DNA of 64,000 nt. Origin: Microbacterium cremeum. GTDB taxonomy: Bacteria > Actinomycetota > Actinomycetes > Actinomycetales > Microbacteriaceae. Below, piece by piece: positions 18,430 to 26,607 of the stretch. Both the position numbers and the translations under genes were made by a program. Under the pieces are notes generated by a model that saw only the letters and a list, made by a program, of their open reading frames with translations, had not been told where the DNA came from and did no database searches. Numbering within the stretch: position 1 is the first letter of the stretch; every line of letters begins with the position of its first letter. The stretch covers positions 868,001 to 932,000 of the forward strand of contig NZ_CP063812.1 of NCBI RefSeq assembly GCF_015277855.1, read 5' to 3'.

Positions 18430-19431
18430 ATGACGCGACCGATCACTCTGTTCACGGGCCAGTGGGCTGACCTGCCGTTCGAGGAGGTGGCACGGCTCGC
18501 GGGCGAATGGGGCTACGACGGGCTCGAGATCGCCTCGTGGGGCGACCACCTCGACGTGTCGAGATGGGACGACGACGCCTACGTGCAGGGGCGGCTCGAC
18601 ATCCTCGAGCGCAACGGCCTGAAGGTCTACACGATCTCGAACCACCTCGCCGGGCAGGCGGTGTGCGACGACCCGATCGACCAGCGCCACCGCGACATCC
18701 TGAACGACCGGGTGTGGGGCGACGGCGATCCCGAGGGCGTGCGTCAGCGCGCCGCCGAAGAGATGAAGCTCACCGCGCGCATGGCCGCCCGGCTCGGCGT
18801 GAAGACGGTGACCGGCTTCACCGGCTCCTCGATCTGGAAGGCCGTGGCCATGTTCCCGCCGGCGTCGGAGGAGTGGGTGGATGCCGGCTACCGCGACTTC
18901 GCGGAGCGCTTCCACCCGATCCTGGACGTGTTCGACGAGGTGGGCGTGCGCTTCGCGCACGAGGTGCACCCGTCCGAGATCGCGTACGACTACTGGAGCA
19001 CCAAGCGCACGCTCGAGGCCATCGGCCACCGCGAGGCGTTCGGCCTGAACTGGGATCCGTCGCACATGGTGTGGCAGGACCTCGACCCGGTGGGCTTCCT
19101 GTGGGACTTCCAGGACCGGATCTACCACGTGCACTGCAAGGACACGAAGAAGCGCCTCAACGGTCGTAACGGCCGGCTGTCGTCGCACCTGGCCTGGGCC
19201 GACCCGCGGCGGGGCTGGGACTTCATCTCGACCGGCCACGGCGACGTGCCGTGGGAGGATGCCTTCCGCATGCTCAACGCGATCGGCTACGACGGTCCGC
19301 TCTCGGTGGAGTGGGAGGATGCCGGCATGGACCGCCTCGTCGGTGCGCCCGAGGCCCTCGAGTTCGTCCGCCGGCTGTCCACGTACCGGCCCTCCGACGC
19401 CGCATTCGACGCCGCGTTCTCGCAGCGCTGA
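18430..19431 (+). CDS. Sugar phosphate isomerase/epimerase-type TIM barrel protein
   Basis: A 333-residue AP_endonuc_2 (xylose isomerase-like) TIM barrel. Metal-binding candidates are visible in order: Glu in [11 protein letters not shown], Asp and His in NWDPSHMVW, His in HVHCKD, and Glu in LSVEWEDAG. It would isomerise, epimerise or dehydrate a sugar in the pathway opened by the neighbouring dehydrogenase. GAAAGG precedes ATG 18430. This pairing with Gfo/Idh/MocA proteins is common in inositol- and rare-sugar loci, but the substrate is not clear. Confidence 0.88.
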   Translation: MTRPITLFTGQWADLPFEEVARLAGEWGYDGLEIASWGDHLDVSRWDDDAYVQGRLDILERNGLKVYTISNHLAGQAVCDDPIDQRHRDILNDRVWGDGDPEGVRQRAAEEMKLTARMAARLGVKTVTGFTGSSIWKAVAMFPPASEEWVDAGYRDFAERFHPILDVFDEVGVRFAHEVHPSEIAYDYWSTKRTLEAIGHREAFGLNWDPSHMVWQDLDPVGFLWDFQDRIYHVHCKDTKKRLNGRNGRLSSHLAWADPRRGWDFISTGHGDVPWEDAFRMLNAIGYDGPLSVEWEDAGMDRLVGAPEALEFVRRLSTYRPSDAAFDAAFSQR

Positions 19432-19448
19432 CGGTCGGGTCGCCGGGC

Positions 19449-19925
19449 TCAGGAGCTCGGCGACTCACCCGCCGTCAGGGCGTGCAGCAGCCGCGTGAGG
19501 TTGTGGATGTCGTCGAGGGACCAGTCCTCGAGCGCGTCGACGAGCGTGCTCTCCTGCGGCGCGCGCGCCGCGGCGAGGCGCTCGAGACCCTCCGGCGTGG
19601 GTGCGAGCAGGCTCGACCGGCCGTCGGTGGGATCGGGGGTGCGCTGCACCAGTCCCAGCTGTTCGAGCTCGCGCACCGTACGGCTGATCTGGCCCTTGTC
19701 GGCCATGAGGGTCTCGGCCAGGGCCGACAGCGTCACCTGTTCGCGGCGCACGATCGTGGTGAACACCTTGTAGGCGCCGGGCAGCATGCCCGGGCTCACC
19801 CGGTTCGCGTTCTCGAGGATGATCCGCCGGAACCGGTTGATCAGCTCGCCGAACTCCGCTTCGAGGGCGCGCACCGCTTCGGTGCGCGCCTCTCGGGTCT
19901 CGTGGGTGGCCATCCTGATCGACAT
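19449..19925 (-). CDS. MarR-family transcriptional regulator
   Basis: A 158-residue MarR protein. It has the winged HTH around LSALAETLMADKGQISRTVRELEQLG and a wing TPDPTDGRSSLLAPT. The ATG at 19925 overlaps the last base of the upstream efflux gene's stop codon (TAATG), so the two are translationally coupled. It most likely represses its own operon by binding the palindromes at 21732-21800 and is released by a drug-like ligand. An alternative start at 19913 is possible. Confidence 0.9.
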   Translation of the reverse strand: MSIRMATHETREARTEAVRALEAEFGELINRFRRIILENANRVSPGMLPGAYKVFTTIVRREQVTLSALAETLMADKGQISRTVRELEQLGLVQRTPDPTDGRSSLLAPTPEGLERLAAARAPQESTLVDALEDWSLDDIHNLTRLLHALTAGESPSS

Positions 19926-21676
19926 TAGCGTCGGGTCCGGGTCGTCGCGGACGCGGCGTCATCGGCGGTCGCGGTGGCCGAGGCATCCGTCGTCGTGTTC
20001 TCGGCGGTCGCGGTCAGAGCGTCCATGCCCTCGGCCGTCGTGACGGTCGCGAGGTCGGCCTCGCTCGCACTGACGCGCTCGCTCGTCGTCATGCGCGTGA
20101 GCGGGACGTTCGGCAGGAACACGATCGCGATGAGGCTCACGACGGCCAGCGGCACGGCGATGAGAAACGAGTGGGCGATCGCCTGGGCGTAGATGTCCTC
20201 GAAGATCACGCGGACTGCTTCGGGCAGCTGTGCGACGTTCGGGATCGCGCCCGACTGCAGCTGCTCGGCCACGGCCACGCCCTCCTCGCCCAGCTTCGCG
20301 ATGGCCGCCCCGATGTCGGCGCGGCGTTCGGCGACGAGGTCGGTCGCCGAGGTGGCGAGAGCGGCACCCATGACCGACACGCCGATCGTGCCGCCGAGGC
20401 TGCGGAAGAACGTCACTCCCGAGCTGGCGACGCCGATCTCGGTGGGCTTGGCGGTGTTCTGCACGATGAGGACGAGGTTCTGCATCGTCATGCCGACGCC
20501 GGCGCCGAGCAGGAACATGTACAGCGAGACGAGCACGAAGTTCGTGTCGTACTCGATCGTCGACAGCAGGAACGAACCCGCGATCAGCAGCACGCCGCCG
20601 ACGACGAGATAGGGCTTCCAGTGCCCGTGCTTGGTGACGAGCCCGCCGATCACGATCGACGCGATGAGCAGGCCGCCGATCATGGGGATGGTCATGAGTC
20701 CCGCCTCGGTCGGCGTGGCGCCGCGTGCCATCTGCATGTACTGGCTGAGGAAGACCGACGTGCCGAACATCGCGATGCCGATCGAGATCGACGCGATCAC
20801 GGCGAGCGTGAAGGTGCGGTTGCGGAACATCGTGAGGGGGACCAGCGGCTCTTTCGAGCGCAGTTCGACGATGATGAACAGGAGCGTCGCCAGCAGTGCG
20901 CCGCCGACCATGAGGATCGTCTCGGCGCTCCACCACCCGTAGTCGTTGCCCGCGTTCGTGATCCAGATGAGCAGCAGCGAGACCGCGGTCGACAGCAGCA
21001 CGATGCCGAGGTAGTCGATGCGCACCTTGGTCTTGGGCCTCGCCGGCAGGTGCAGGGTGCGCTGCATCATGATCAGGGCAGCGACGGCGAAGGGCACGGC
21101 GATGAAGAAGTTCCAGCGCCAGTCGATCGTGTCGGTGATGAAGCCGCCCAGGAGCGGTCCGCCGACCGTGGCGACGGCCATGACGGCGCCGAACAGGCCC
21201 ATGTAGCGACCGCGCTCGCGCGGGCTGATGATGTCGGCCATGATCACCTGGCTGAGCGCCGCGAGTCCACCGGCGCCGATGCCCTGCACCGCGCGGAACG
21301 CGATGAGCGTGCCGGGATCCTGCGAGAATCCGGCCGCGGCGGTCGCCAGCACGAAGATCACGATCGCGATCTGGATGAGCAGCTTGCGGTTGAACAGGTC
21401 GGCGAGCTTGCCCCAGATCGGCGTCGAGATCGCGGTGGTCAGCAGTGTGGCGGTGACGACCCATGTGAACGCGGCCTGGTCGCCGCCGAGATCGTGGACG
21501 ATGACGGGCAGCGAGGTCGACACGACGGTCGACGCGAGCATCGACACGAACATGCCGAGCAGCAGCCCGGTGAGCGCCTGCAGCACGCGGCGGTGCCGGC
21601 GCTTGTCGTCGGCGATGGTGGCGCCGCCGGCGGTGGCAGTGGCGACCGACCCGGTCGCGGGGGTGGACGTGACCAT
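19925..21676 (-). CDS. DHA2-family drug efflux MFS transporter (EmrB/QacA type)
   Basis: A 583-residue, 14-helix major facilitator. It has the motif A equivalent WGKLADLFNRKLL and the motif C-rich helix RAVQGIGAGGLAALSQVIMADI. A long Ala/Thr/Ser-rich tail follows the last helix. It exports toxic compounds using the proton gradient. ATG 21676 follows an AAGGAT site. The gene leads a two-gene operon with a MarR repressor. The promoter overlaps three palindromes that presumably bind that repressor. Confidence 0.93.
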   Translation of the reverse strand: MVTSTPATGSVATATAGGATIADDKRRHRRVLQALTGLLLGMFVSMLASTVVSTSLPVIVHDLGGDQAAFTWVVTATLLTTAISTPIWGKLADLFNRKLLIQIAIVIFVLATAAAGFSQDPGTLIAFRAVQGIGAGGLAALSQVIMADIISPRERGRYMGLFGAVMAVATVGGPLLGGFITDTIDWRWNFFIAVPFAVAALIMMQRTLHLPARPKTKVRIDYLGIVLLSTAVSLLLIWITNAGNDYGWWSAETILMVGGALLATLLFIIVELRSKEPLVPLTMFRNRTFTLAVIASISIGIAMFGTSVFLSQYMQMARGATPTEAGLMTIPMIGGLLIASIVIGGLVTKHGHWKPYLVVGGVLLIAGSFLLSTIEYDTNFVLVSLYMFLLGAGVGMTMQNLVLIVQNTAKPTEIGVASSGVTFFRSLGGTIGVSVMGAALATSATDLVAERRADIGAAIAKLGEEGVAVAEQLQSGAIPNVAQLPEAVRVIFEDIYAQAIAHSFLIAVPLAVVSLIAIVFLPNVPLTRMTTSERVSASEADLATVTTAEGMDALTATAENTTTDASATATADDAASATTRTRR

Positions 21677-21731
21677 GGAGATCCTTCGAGCAGTGTGAGG
21701 TCGAGGCGCCGCGGCAGTGGCGCGCGAGAAA

Positions 21732-21800
21732 GTTGACCGAGGTCAACAGTTGAGATGAGTCAACTATACGACGATGGTTGACACACGTCAACCATCGTCG
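21732..21800. promoter_or_regulatory. Triple-palindrome MarR operator
   Basis: Three inverted repeats share a TTGA/TCAA core. GTTGACC-GA-GGTCAAC is at 21732-21747. AGTTGA-N6-TCAACT is at 21748-21765. CGACGATGGTTGAC-ACAC-GTCAACCATCGTCG, with perfect 14-base arms, is at 21769-21800. They cover the whole promoter of the efflux operon. Confidence 0.75.
21763..21791 (-). promoter_or_regulatory. Promoter of the efflux-marR operon
   Basis: On the minus strand TTGACG (21791-21786) and TATAGT (21768-21763) are separated by exactly 17 bases, the best sigma70-like match in the window. The -35 is inside the 14-base-arm palindrome and the -10 overlaps the middle one. Confidence 0.75.
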
Positions 21801-21870
21801 CCAGGCGCCGCGGCGAGACCGGACGCAGCGAACGAGAGAGCGGTGGCGGGCGGATGTCGTACCCTCCCGC

Positions 21871-21876
21871 TACCGT
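21871..21876 (+). promoter_or_regulatory. -10 element of a leaderless promoter (SRPBCC gene)
   Basis: TACCGT followed by six bases and ATG 21883. Confidence 0.5.
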
Positions 21877-21882
21877 CGGGTG

Positions 21883-22299
21883 ATGATCGGGATCGCCCGC
21901 GCCGAGCGCACGTCCACCGCCCGCGCTGAGGAGTTCTTCGCGCGGTGGTGCGATCTCGGATCGCACCCGGAGTGGGCCCCCAGCATGGAGTACTTCCGCC
22001 CCCAGGACCCGTTCGGGATCGGCGCCCGCGGCGTCTCCCGGCCGCGGGGCGGCGAGGAGGCGTCGTTCGTGGTCACCGCCGTCGGACCCGGGGCGGTCTA
22101 CGCCGACCGCACCGAGCTCGGTGGCGCCGAGCTCACGGTCCACCACGAGGCCACCCCCGTCGACGGCGGGTGCGTCGTCGTCCTCCGTGCCTGGCTCGAG
22201 GGTCCCGAGGCCGACGGCTGGTCGGAGCGCCTGGGCGACACCGTGCAGCGGGCCCTCGAGCGGGACCTCGAGTCGCTCGCGCTGCTGCTGGAGGGGTGA
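21883..22299 (+). CDS. SRPBCC-fold (START/Bet v1-like) small protein
   Basis: A 138-residue protein with the SRPBCC pattern: an N-terminal strand-helix ARAERTSTARAEEFFARWCD, then WAPSMEYFRP, repeated beta strands, and a long C-terminal helix (RLGDTVQRALERDLESLALLL). Such proteins bind hydrophobic ligands, and no catalytic residues can be assigned. ATG 21883 is preferred because TACCGT sits six bases upstream. Longer in-frame starts fall inside the efflux operator. The gene is divergent from the efflux pump but has no obvious functional link to it. Confidence 0.72.
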   Translation: MIGIARAERTSTARAEEFFARWCDLGSHPEWAPSMEYFRPQDPFGIGARGVSRPRGGEEASFVVTAVGPGAVYADRTELGGAELTVHHEATPVDGGCVVVLRAWLEGPEADGWSERLGDTVQRALERDLESLALLLEG

Positions 22300-22311
22300 C
22301 GACCGGCGCGG

Positions 22312-22992
22312 TCAGTCCGCGAGGGCGAGCGCGCGGAACGGCTGGCGCGGCGCGGACGGCGGCTGCGGCATCCGCTCGTCGTTGCGGCCACGGGTCGTGC
22401 GCAGGTAGAGCTCGTCGATGAGAGCGGTCGCGAGGCGCACGAGCTTCGCGATCTCGGCCTCGTCGCGGTCGACCCACGCGCACCGGGGCTCGTCGCCGAC
22501 CGGGACGAAGCCGTCGTGCTGCTCCCACGCCACGAGCGTGCGCTCGGCGCCGAGCACGTGCTGCTGCCACCACACCTGACGGAGGTAGGACCGCGGGATG
22601 CTGCGCCAGGCCTTGTTCGTCGTCTTGATCTCGGCGAGCGTGACCCGCCCGGCGACGTCGACCGCGATGCCGTCGGGGGTGGCGAGGTGACGCTTCTCGA
22701 CGACGGCGTGGAACAGCGCGGACGACGGCTGGATGCCGTGGGTGGCCGCCACCCACGACGCGATCTCGGGTTCGCGTGCGCGACCGTGCGCCGTGTAGGC
22801 GTTGCCCGAGAAACCCGAACCCATGAGCTTGGCGTCGGCTGCGCGCGCGATCGCCCGCTCGGAGGTGAGGGCCGCGACATCCGTCGCCGTGATGCCGCGC
22901 GAGCGGGCTCGCACCCACGCGACCCGATCGCGGGAGTCCGCGACGATGCGGGCCGCGAGCTCAGGGGTGCGTGCGGCGAGCTCAGGGGTCAC
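22312..22992 (-). CDS. YqaJ-type (lambda exonuclease-like) nuclease
   Basis: A 226-residue protein with the PD-(D/E)XK nuclease landmarks of the YqaJ family: Glu in HGRAREPEIASW, Asp in TPDGIAVDVAG, the E-x-K of TLAEIKTTNKAW, and Gln in RQVWWQQHVLGA. Phage relatives are recombination exonucleases, but no annealing protein or other phage gene is nearby. GTG 22992 has TACGCT six bases upstream, so it is probably leaderless. The first residues contain a direct repeat (PELAART, PELAARI) encoded by a duplicated GCGGCGAGCTCAGGGGT sequence. It converges on the SRPBCC gene. Confidence 0.82.
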   Translation of the reverse strand: MTPELAARTPELAARIVADSRDRVAWVRARSRGITATDVAALTSERAIARAADAKLMGSGFSGNAYTAHGRAREPEIASWVAATHGIQPSSALFHAVVEKRHLATPDGIAVDVAGRVTLAEIKTTNKAWRSIPRSYLRQVWWQQHVLGAERTLVAWEQHDGFVPVGDEPRCAWVDRDEAEIAKLVRLATALIDELYLRTTRGRNDERMPQPPSAPRQPFRALALAD

Positions 22993-22998
22993 CGTTCG

Positions 22999-23004
22999 AG
23001 CGTA
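22999..23004 (-). promoter_or_regulatory. -10 element of a leaderless promoter (YqaJ gene)
   Basis: TACGCT on the minus strand, then six bases, then GTG 22992. Confidence 0.5.
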
Positions 23005-23079
23005 ACCCCGGCGCCCGACGCCGGCCGGCCGACATGCCCGCCGATGTGCACCGCCGTGCGCCGGTGCGAGAATCCCTCT

Positions 23080-24693
23080 ATGGTCGCCGTCGAGGACGTC
23101 GGGGCACCGCCGGTCCACCGGCATGAGCTGCTGACAGCGCTGTCGCGCGGGATCGACCTGTGCATGGGGCAGCCCATGGGTCACACTCTCGGGCAGACCT
23201 GCATCGCGCTGCGCCTGGCGGAACGGGCCGGTCTCGACGACGACGCGCGGCGCGAGGTCTTCCACACGTCGATGCTCGCGTGGGCGGGATGCCACGTCGA
23301 CTCGCTCGAGCAGGCGACGTGGTTCGGTGACGATCACCGCGCGAAGGCCGGATTCCGGACGGTGGACTTCGGCGACGAGCACGCCGAGGCCGTCTACCTG
23401 GCACGCCATCTCGGAGCCGGGCAGCCGGCTGCGGTGCGTCGCCGCACGATCGCCGGATTCCGCGTCGACGGTCGGCGCCAGGTCGACGAGATGTTCCCCA
23501 ATCACAGCTTCGCGGCGACCGCGCTCGCCGACGCTCTGGCCGTGCCGTTGCGGGAGCGGATCGGTCTCGGCCACGTCTTCGAACGCTGGGACGGCCAGGG
23601 CGAGCCCGACGGTCTCGGCGGGACCGAGATCGCGTTCTCGGCCCGTGCCTGCGACCTGGGCGACGTCGTGATGGCGATGTGGCGCGCGGGCGGGCAGGAT
23701 GCCGCCGTCGCGGTGGCGCGCGCCCGCAGCGGAACGGAGTTCGACCCCGGCCTGGTGGAGGCGTTCTGCGACGAGGCCGGCGCGCTGTTCGACGAGCTGG
23801 CCGACGCCGGTCCGCTCGCGGCGGTCCAGCGCGTCTGCCCCGCGCTCGACGACGCGATCGACGGCGCGCGGCTCGACGCGGCGCTGGCAGCGATCGCGGA
23901 CTACGTGGACCTCAAGGCTCCGTCTGCGCTCGGGCATCAATCGATGACGGCCGGCCTCGTGGATGCCGCGGCCGCCGAGTGCGGGTTCGCCGCGCGCGAC
24001 CGCGTCCACGTGCGCCGGTCCGCCCTGCTGCACGACATCGGGCGATTGGGAGTGCCCGCGGCCGTCTGGGAGAGCCGGCGCCCGCTCACCCCGGCTGAGG
24101 CTGAGCAGATCCGCCTGCATCCCTACGTCACGGAGTCGATCCTCGAACCGTTCCCGGGCTTGCGTCCGCTGGGCGCCACCGCGGGCCAGCACCATGAACG
24201 CCTGGACGGATCCGGCTATCCGCGAGCGCTCTCGGGCGACGCGATCTCACCGGCCGGCCGGCTGCTGGCAGCCGCTGACGTCTACAGTTCGAAGGCGGAA
24301 CGGCGTCCGCATCGCGCCGCGGTCCCGGCATCCGATCTCCCTGCGGTGCTGCGCGAGGGGGCCCGGGAGGGCCGGCTGGACTCGGCGGCCGTGGAAGCAG
24401 TGCTGGTCGCGGCCGGGCACCGTCGCCGGCGGCGTCGCTCCTGGCCGTGCGGTCTCACAGATCGCGAGGTCGAGGTGCTGCAGCTCGCGGCACGCGGGCG
24501 CTCCACCGCCGAGATGGCCGAGGCGCTGCATGTGTCGCCGAAGACGGTGGCGCATCATCTCGAGCACATCTACGTCAAGACGGGGGCGCGCAACCGGGCG
24601 ATGCTCGCGGTCTTCACCGTGCGGCACGCCCTGTTCTCGGGCGACGCGGCGCCGGTCCGCGAGCGCGCCGAAGATGGGTCGATCGCCCCATGA
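23080..24693 (+). CDS. HD-GYP phosphohydrolase fused to a LuxR-type DNA-binding domain
   Basis: A 537-residue regulator. The N-terminal half is a divergent HD-like domain (GQTCIALRLAERAGL...). The middle carries an HD-GYP domain: RRSALLHDIGRLGVP with the HD pair, then HPYVTESIL, then QHHERLDGSGYP. The C-terminus is a LuxR HTH (LTDREVEVLQLAARGRSTAEMAEALHV; key part LTDREVEVLQLAA). HD-GYP domains hydrolyse cyclic dinucleotides, so ligand turnover or binding may be tied directly to transcription. ATG 23080 has GAGAAT six bases upstream. It precedes an FAD oxidoreductase gene by 79 bases and may regulate it. Confidence 0.85.
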   Translation: MVAVEDVGAPPVHRHELLTALSRGIDLCMGQPMGHTLGQTCIALRLAERAGLDDDARREVFHTSMLAWAGCHVDSLEQATWFGDDHRAKAGFRTVDFGDEHAEAVYLARHLGAGQPAAVRRRTIAGFRVDGRRQVDEMFPNHSFAATALADALAVPLRERIGLGHVFERWDGQGEPDGLGGTEIAFSARACDLGDVVMAMWRAGGQDAAVAVARARSGTEFDPGLVEAFCDEAGALFDELADAGPLAAVQRVCPALDDAIDGARLDAALAAIADYVDLKAPSALGHQSMTAGLVDAAAAECGFAARDRVHVRRSALLHDIGRLGVPAAVWESRRPLTPAEAEQIRLHPYVTESILEPFPGLRPLGATAGQHHERLDGSGYPRALSGDAISPAGRLLAAADVYSSKAERRPHRAAVPASDLPAVLREGAREGRLDSAAVEAVLVAAGHRRRRRRSWPCGLTDREVEVLQLAARGRSTAEMAEALHVSPKTVAHHLEHIYVKTGARNRAMLAVFTVRHALFSGDAAPVRERAEDGSIAP

Positions 24694-24772
24694 AACGGGC
24701 TGCCCGACGCCCTTAGCCTGTGCGCACCGCCGGCGATGCCGTCGGCGACGGCGACGACGAGGAGACGCGGTC

Positions 24773-26155
24773 ATGGTGCTCGAGGCAGTGGGCTCACAGC
24801 TCATCAGGGATCTGAGGCCGGCCGTGCGCGGCGCCGTCATCGGGCGGGACGACGTCGGCTACGACGAGGCCCGGGCGGTCTGGAACGGCCTCGTGGACCG
24901 GCATCCCGAGGTCATCGTGAGGTGCGCGGGGGTCGACGACGTCGTCGCGTGCGTGCAGGCGGCGCGGCGATACCGGCCGCCCGTGTCGGTGCGCGGCGGC
25001 GGGCACCAGGTGGCGGGGAGCGCGGTGTGCGACGACGGGCTCGTGATCGACCTGTCGGCGATGCGCGCCGTGGAAGTGGACCCCGATGCCCGGATCGCCC
25101 GGGTGCAGGGCGGTGCGCGATGGGCGGATGTGGATGCCGCGACCCAGGCGTTCGGGCTGGCGACGCCCGGCGGCGAGGTGTCCGAGACCGGGGTGGCCGG
25201 ACTCACCCTCGGCGGAGGGCTGGGCCTGCAGCAGCGGACCTTCGGTCTCGCCTGCGACAACGTGCGCGCCATGACCGTCGTCACCGCGGACGGCGTCGTG
25301 CGTACGGCAGATGCGCGCGAGAACCCCGATCTGTTCTGGGCGCTGCGCGGCGCCGGCCGCGGGCTCGGAGTCGTGACCGAGTTCGAGTTCGAGCTGCACC
25401 CGCTGGGCCCGGACGTCGCGGCGGCGGCGCTGGTGTACCCGGTCGAGGCCGCTGCGCCGGTCTTCCGTGGGTGGCGCACGCTTGCGGCCGAAGCCCCCGA
25501 GACGGTCGCGCCCCAGTTCGCGCTGTGGGCGCTCCCGCCCTTCCCGGGGATCCCGGACGAGGTCGTGGGGCTGCCCGTCGTCGTGGTCCTCGGCACGTAC
25601 ATCGGCGACCCGGCCGACGCGGGACCCGCGCTCGAGCCGTTCCGTGGACTCGGTGAGCCGCTGCTGGATCTGAGCGGCACGAGCACCTGGATCGAGGCGC
25701 AGAGCGCGTTCGACTTCGCGATCCCGCCGGGCGACCGGTACTTCTGGAAGTCGCACTTCATGGACGAGCTCGACGACGAGGCGATCGACCTCATCGTCGC
25801 ACGGGCCTCCCGCCGGCCGGACCCGCGATCCGCGGTCTTCATCCGCACGCTCGGCGGCGCGATCGATCGCACCGGACCCGACGCGTCGGCCTTCGCCCAC
25901 CGTGGTTCCCGCTTCAACGTGTCGATCGACGCCATCTGGTCCGATCCGGGCCTCGATCACGCGTCGATCGAATGGGCGCGGGGGTTCTGGGACGAGCTCT
26001 CGCCATGGTCGCGCGGCGTCTACCTCAACTTCGCCGGGTTCGACGGCGAGACCGATCGCGGCCTGGTGCTGGGCGCGCACCAGCAACGGGTGGAGCGCAT
26101 CCGGCGCGCGTTCGACCCCGAGGGGATCTTCGCCGAGGCCGCGCTGCGTCCGTGA
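24773..26155 (+). CDS. FAD-linked oxidoreductase, berberine-bridge (BBE) type
   Basis: A 460-residue FAD_binding_4 protein. It has the flavin-binding loop SVRGGGHQVAGSAV, whose His is at the position used for covalent flavin attachment in this family, then GGEVSETGVAGLTLGGGLG. The C-terminal BBE motif is VYLNFAGF...RRAFDPEGIFA. It would oxidise an alcohol, sugar or aromatic substrate with O2. ATG 24773 follows a GAGGAGA site. The upstream HD-GYP/LuxR protein and the downstream pterin dehydratase are in the same direction, but the gaps suggest separate promoters. Confidence 0.9.
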   Translation: MVLEAVGSQLIRDLRPAVRGAVIGRDDVGYDEARAVWNGLVDRHPEVIVRCAGVDDVVACVQAARRYRPPVSVRGGGHQVAGSAVCDDGLVIDLSAMRAVEVDPDARIARVQGGARWADVDAATQAFGLATPGGEVSETGVAGLTLGGGLGLQQRTFGLACDNVRAMTVVTADGVVRTADARENPDLFWALRGAGRGLGVVTEFEFELHPLGPDVAAAALVYPVEAAAPVFRGWRTLAAEAPETVAPQFALWALPPFPGIPDEVVGLPVVVVLGTYIGDPADAGPALEPFRGLGEPLLDLSGTSTWIEAQSAFDFAIPPGDRYFWKSHFMDELDDEAIDLIVARASRRPDPRSAVFIRTLGGAIDRTGPDASAFAHRGSRFNVSIDAIWSDPGLDHASIEWARGFWDELSPWSRGVYLNFAGFDGETDRGLVLGAHQQRVERIRRAFDPEGIFAEAALRP

Positions 26156-26209
26156 GCCCTCGCGCGAAGAGGGGGTTGCATCCGCCCTGCGCAGTGGCAT
26201 CGTCGAATC

Positions 26210-26533
26210 ATGGACACGATCACGAGCGACGAGTTCGGCACGTTCCCGGATGTCGGCGACTGGCGGGCGACCGACGCGGGCGCGTTCGCGCGCTTCCGCA
26301 CCGGGGACTTCGCGACGGGAGCGAAGCTGTTCGCGGCGGTCGCCCGGCTCGCCGACGCGGCGAACCACCATCCCGACGTCGACGTCCGCTATCCGGCGGT
26401 GCGCGTGCGGCTCTACACCCACTCGGCCGATGGCCTGACGGCGAAGGATGCCGAGCTCGCGGCCGAGATCTCGCGCGCAGCCCGTGAGCTCGGCGTCGAC
26501 GCCGATGCGGATCACCCGGAGCGCGAGATCTGA
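26210..26533 (+). CDS. phhB: 4a-hydroxytetrahydrobiopterin dehydratase
   Basis: A 107-residue pterin-4a-carbinolamine dehydratase of normal length. The active-site motif NHHPDVDVRYPAVRVRLYTH has the paired His residues, followed by the ADGLTAKDAELA segment. It dehydrates 4a-hydroxytetrahydropterin, recycling the cofactor of aromatic amino-acid hydroxylases. No hydroxylase is in the window. ATG 26210 has CATCGT six bases upstream and no ribosome-binding site. PCD-like proteins may also act as moonlighting cofactors. Confidence 0.92.
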   Translation: MDTITSDEFGTFPDVGDWRATDAGAFARFRTGDFATGAKLFAAVARLADAANHHPDVDVRYPAVRVRLYTHSADGLTAKDAELAAEISRAARELGVDADADHPEREI

Positions 26534-26595
26534 CCGCGGCCGCATCGTTACGGGATCGACACGGGCACCCGCTGCGCGCCGAGATCGGGCGCCGC

Positions 26596-26601
26596 TAGCG
26601 T
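26596..26601 (+). promoter_or_regulatory. -10 element of a leaderless promoter (DUF4349 gene)
   Basis: TAGCGT, six bases, then ATG 26608. Confidence 0.55.
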
Positions 26602-26607
26602 GTGCGC

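Noticed and set aside
16108-19239. Minus-strand open frame of over 1000 codons
   Set aside because: It runs antisense to the binding-protein, dehydrogenase and isomerase genes, and its sequence is low-complexity Arg, His, Gly and Val. It is a shadow of their codon bias.
22993-24195. Long open frame upstream of the YqaJ gene on the minus strand
   Set aside because: It overlaps the HD-GYP/LuxR gene, has Arg- and Gly-rich composition and no family match. It is open only because of the high G+C content.
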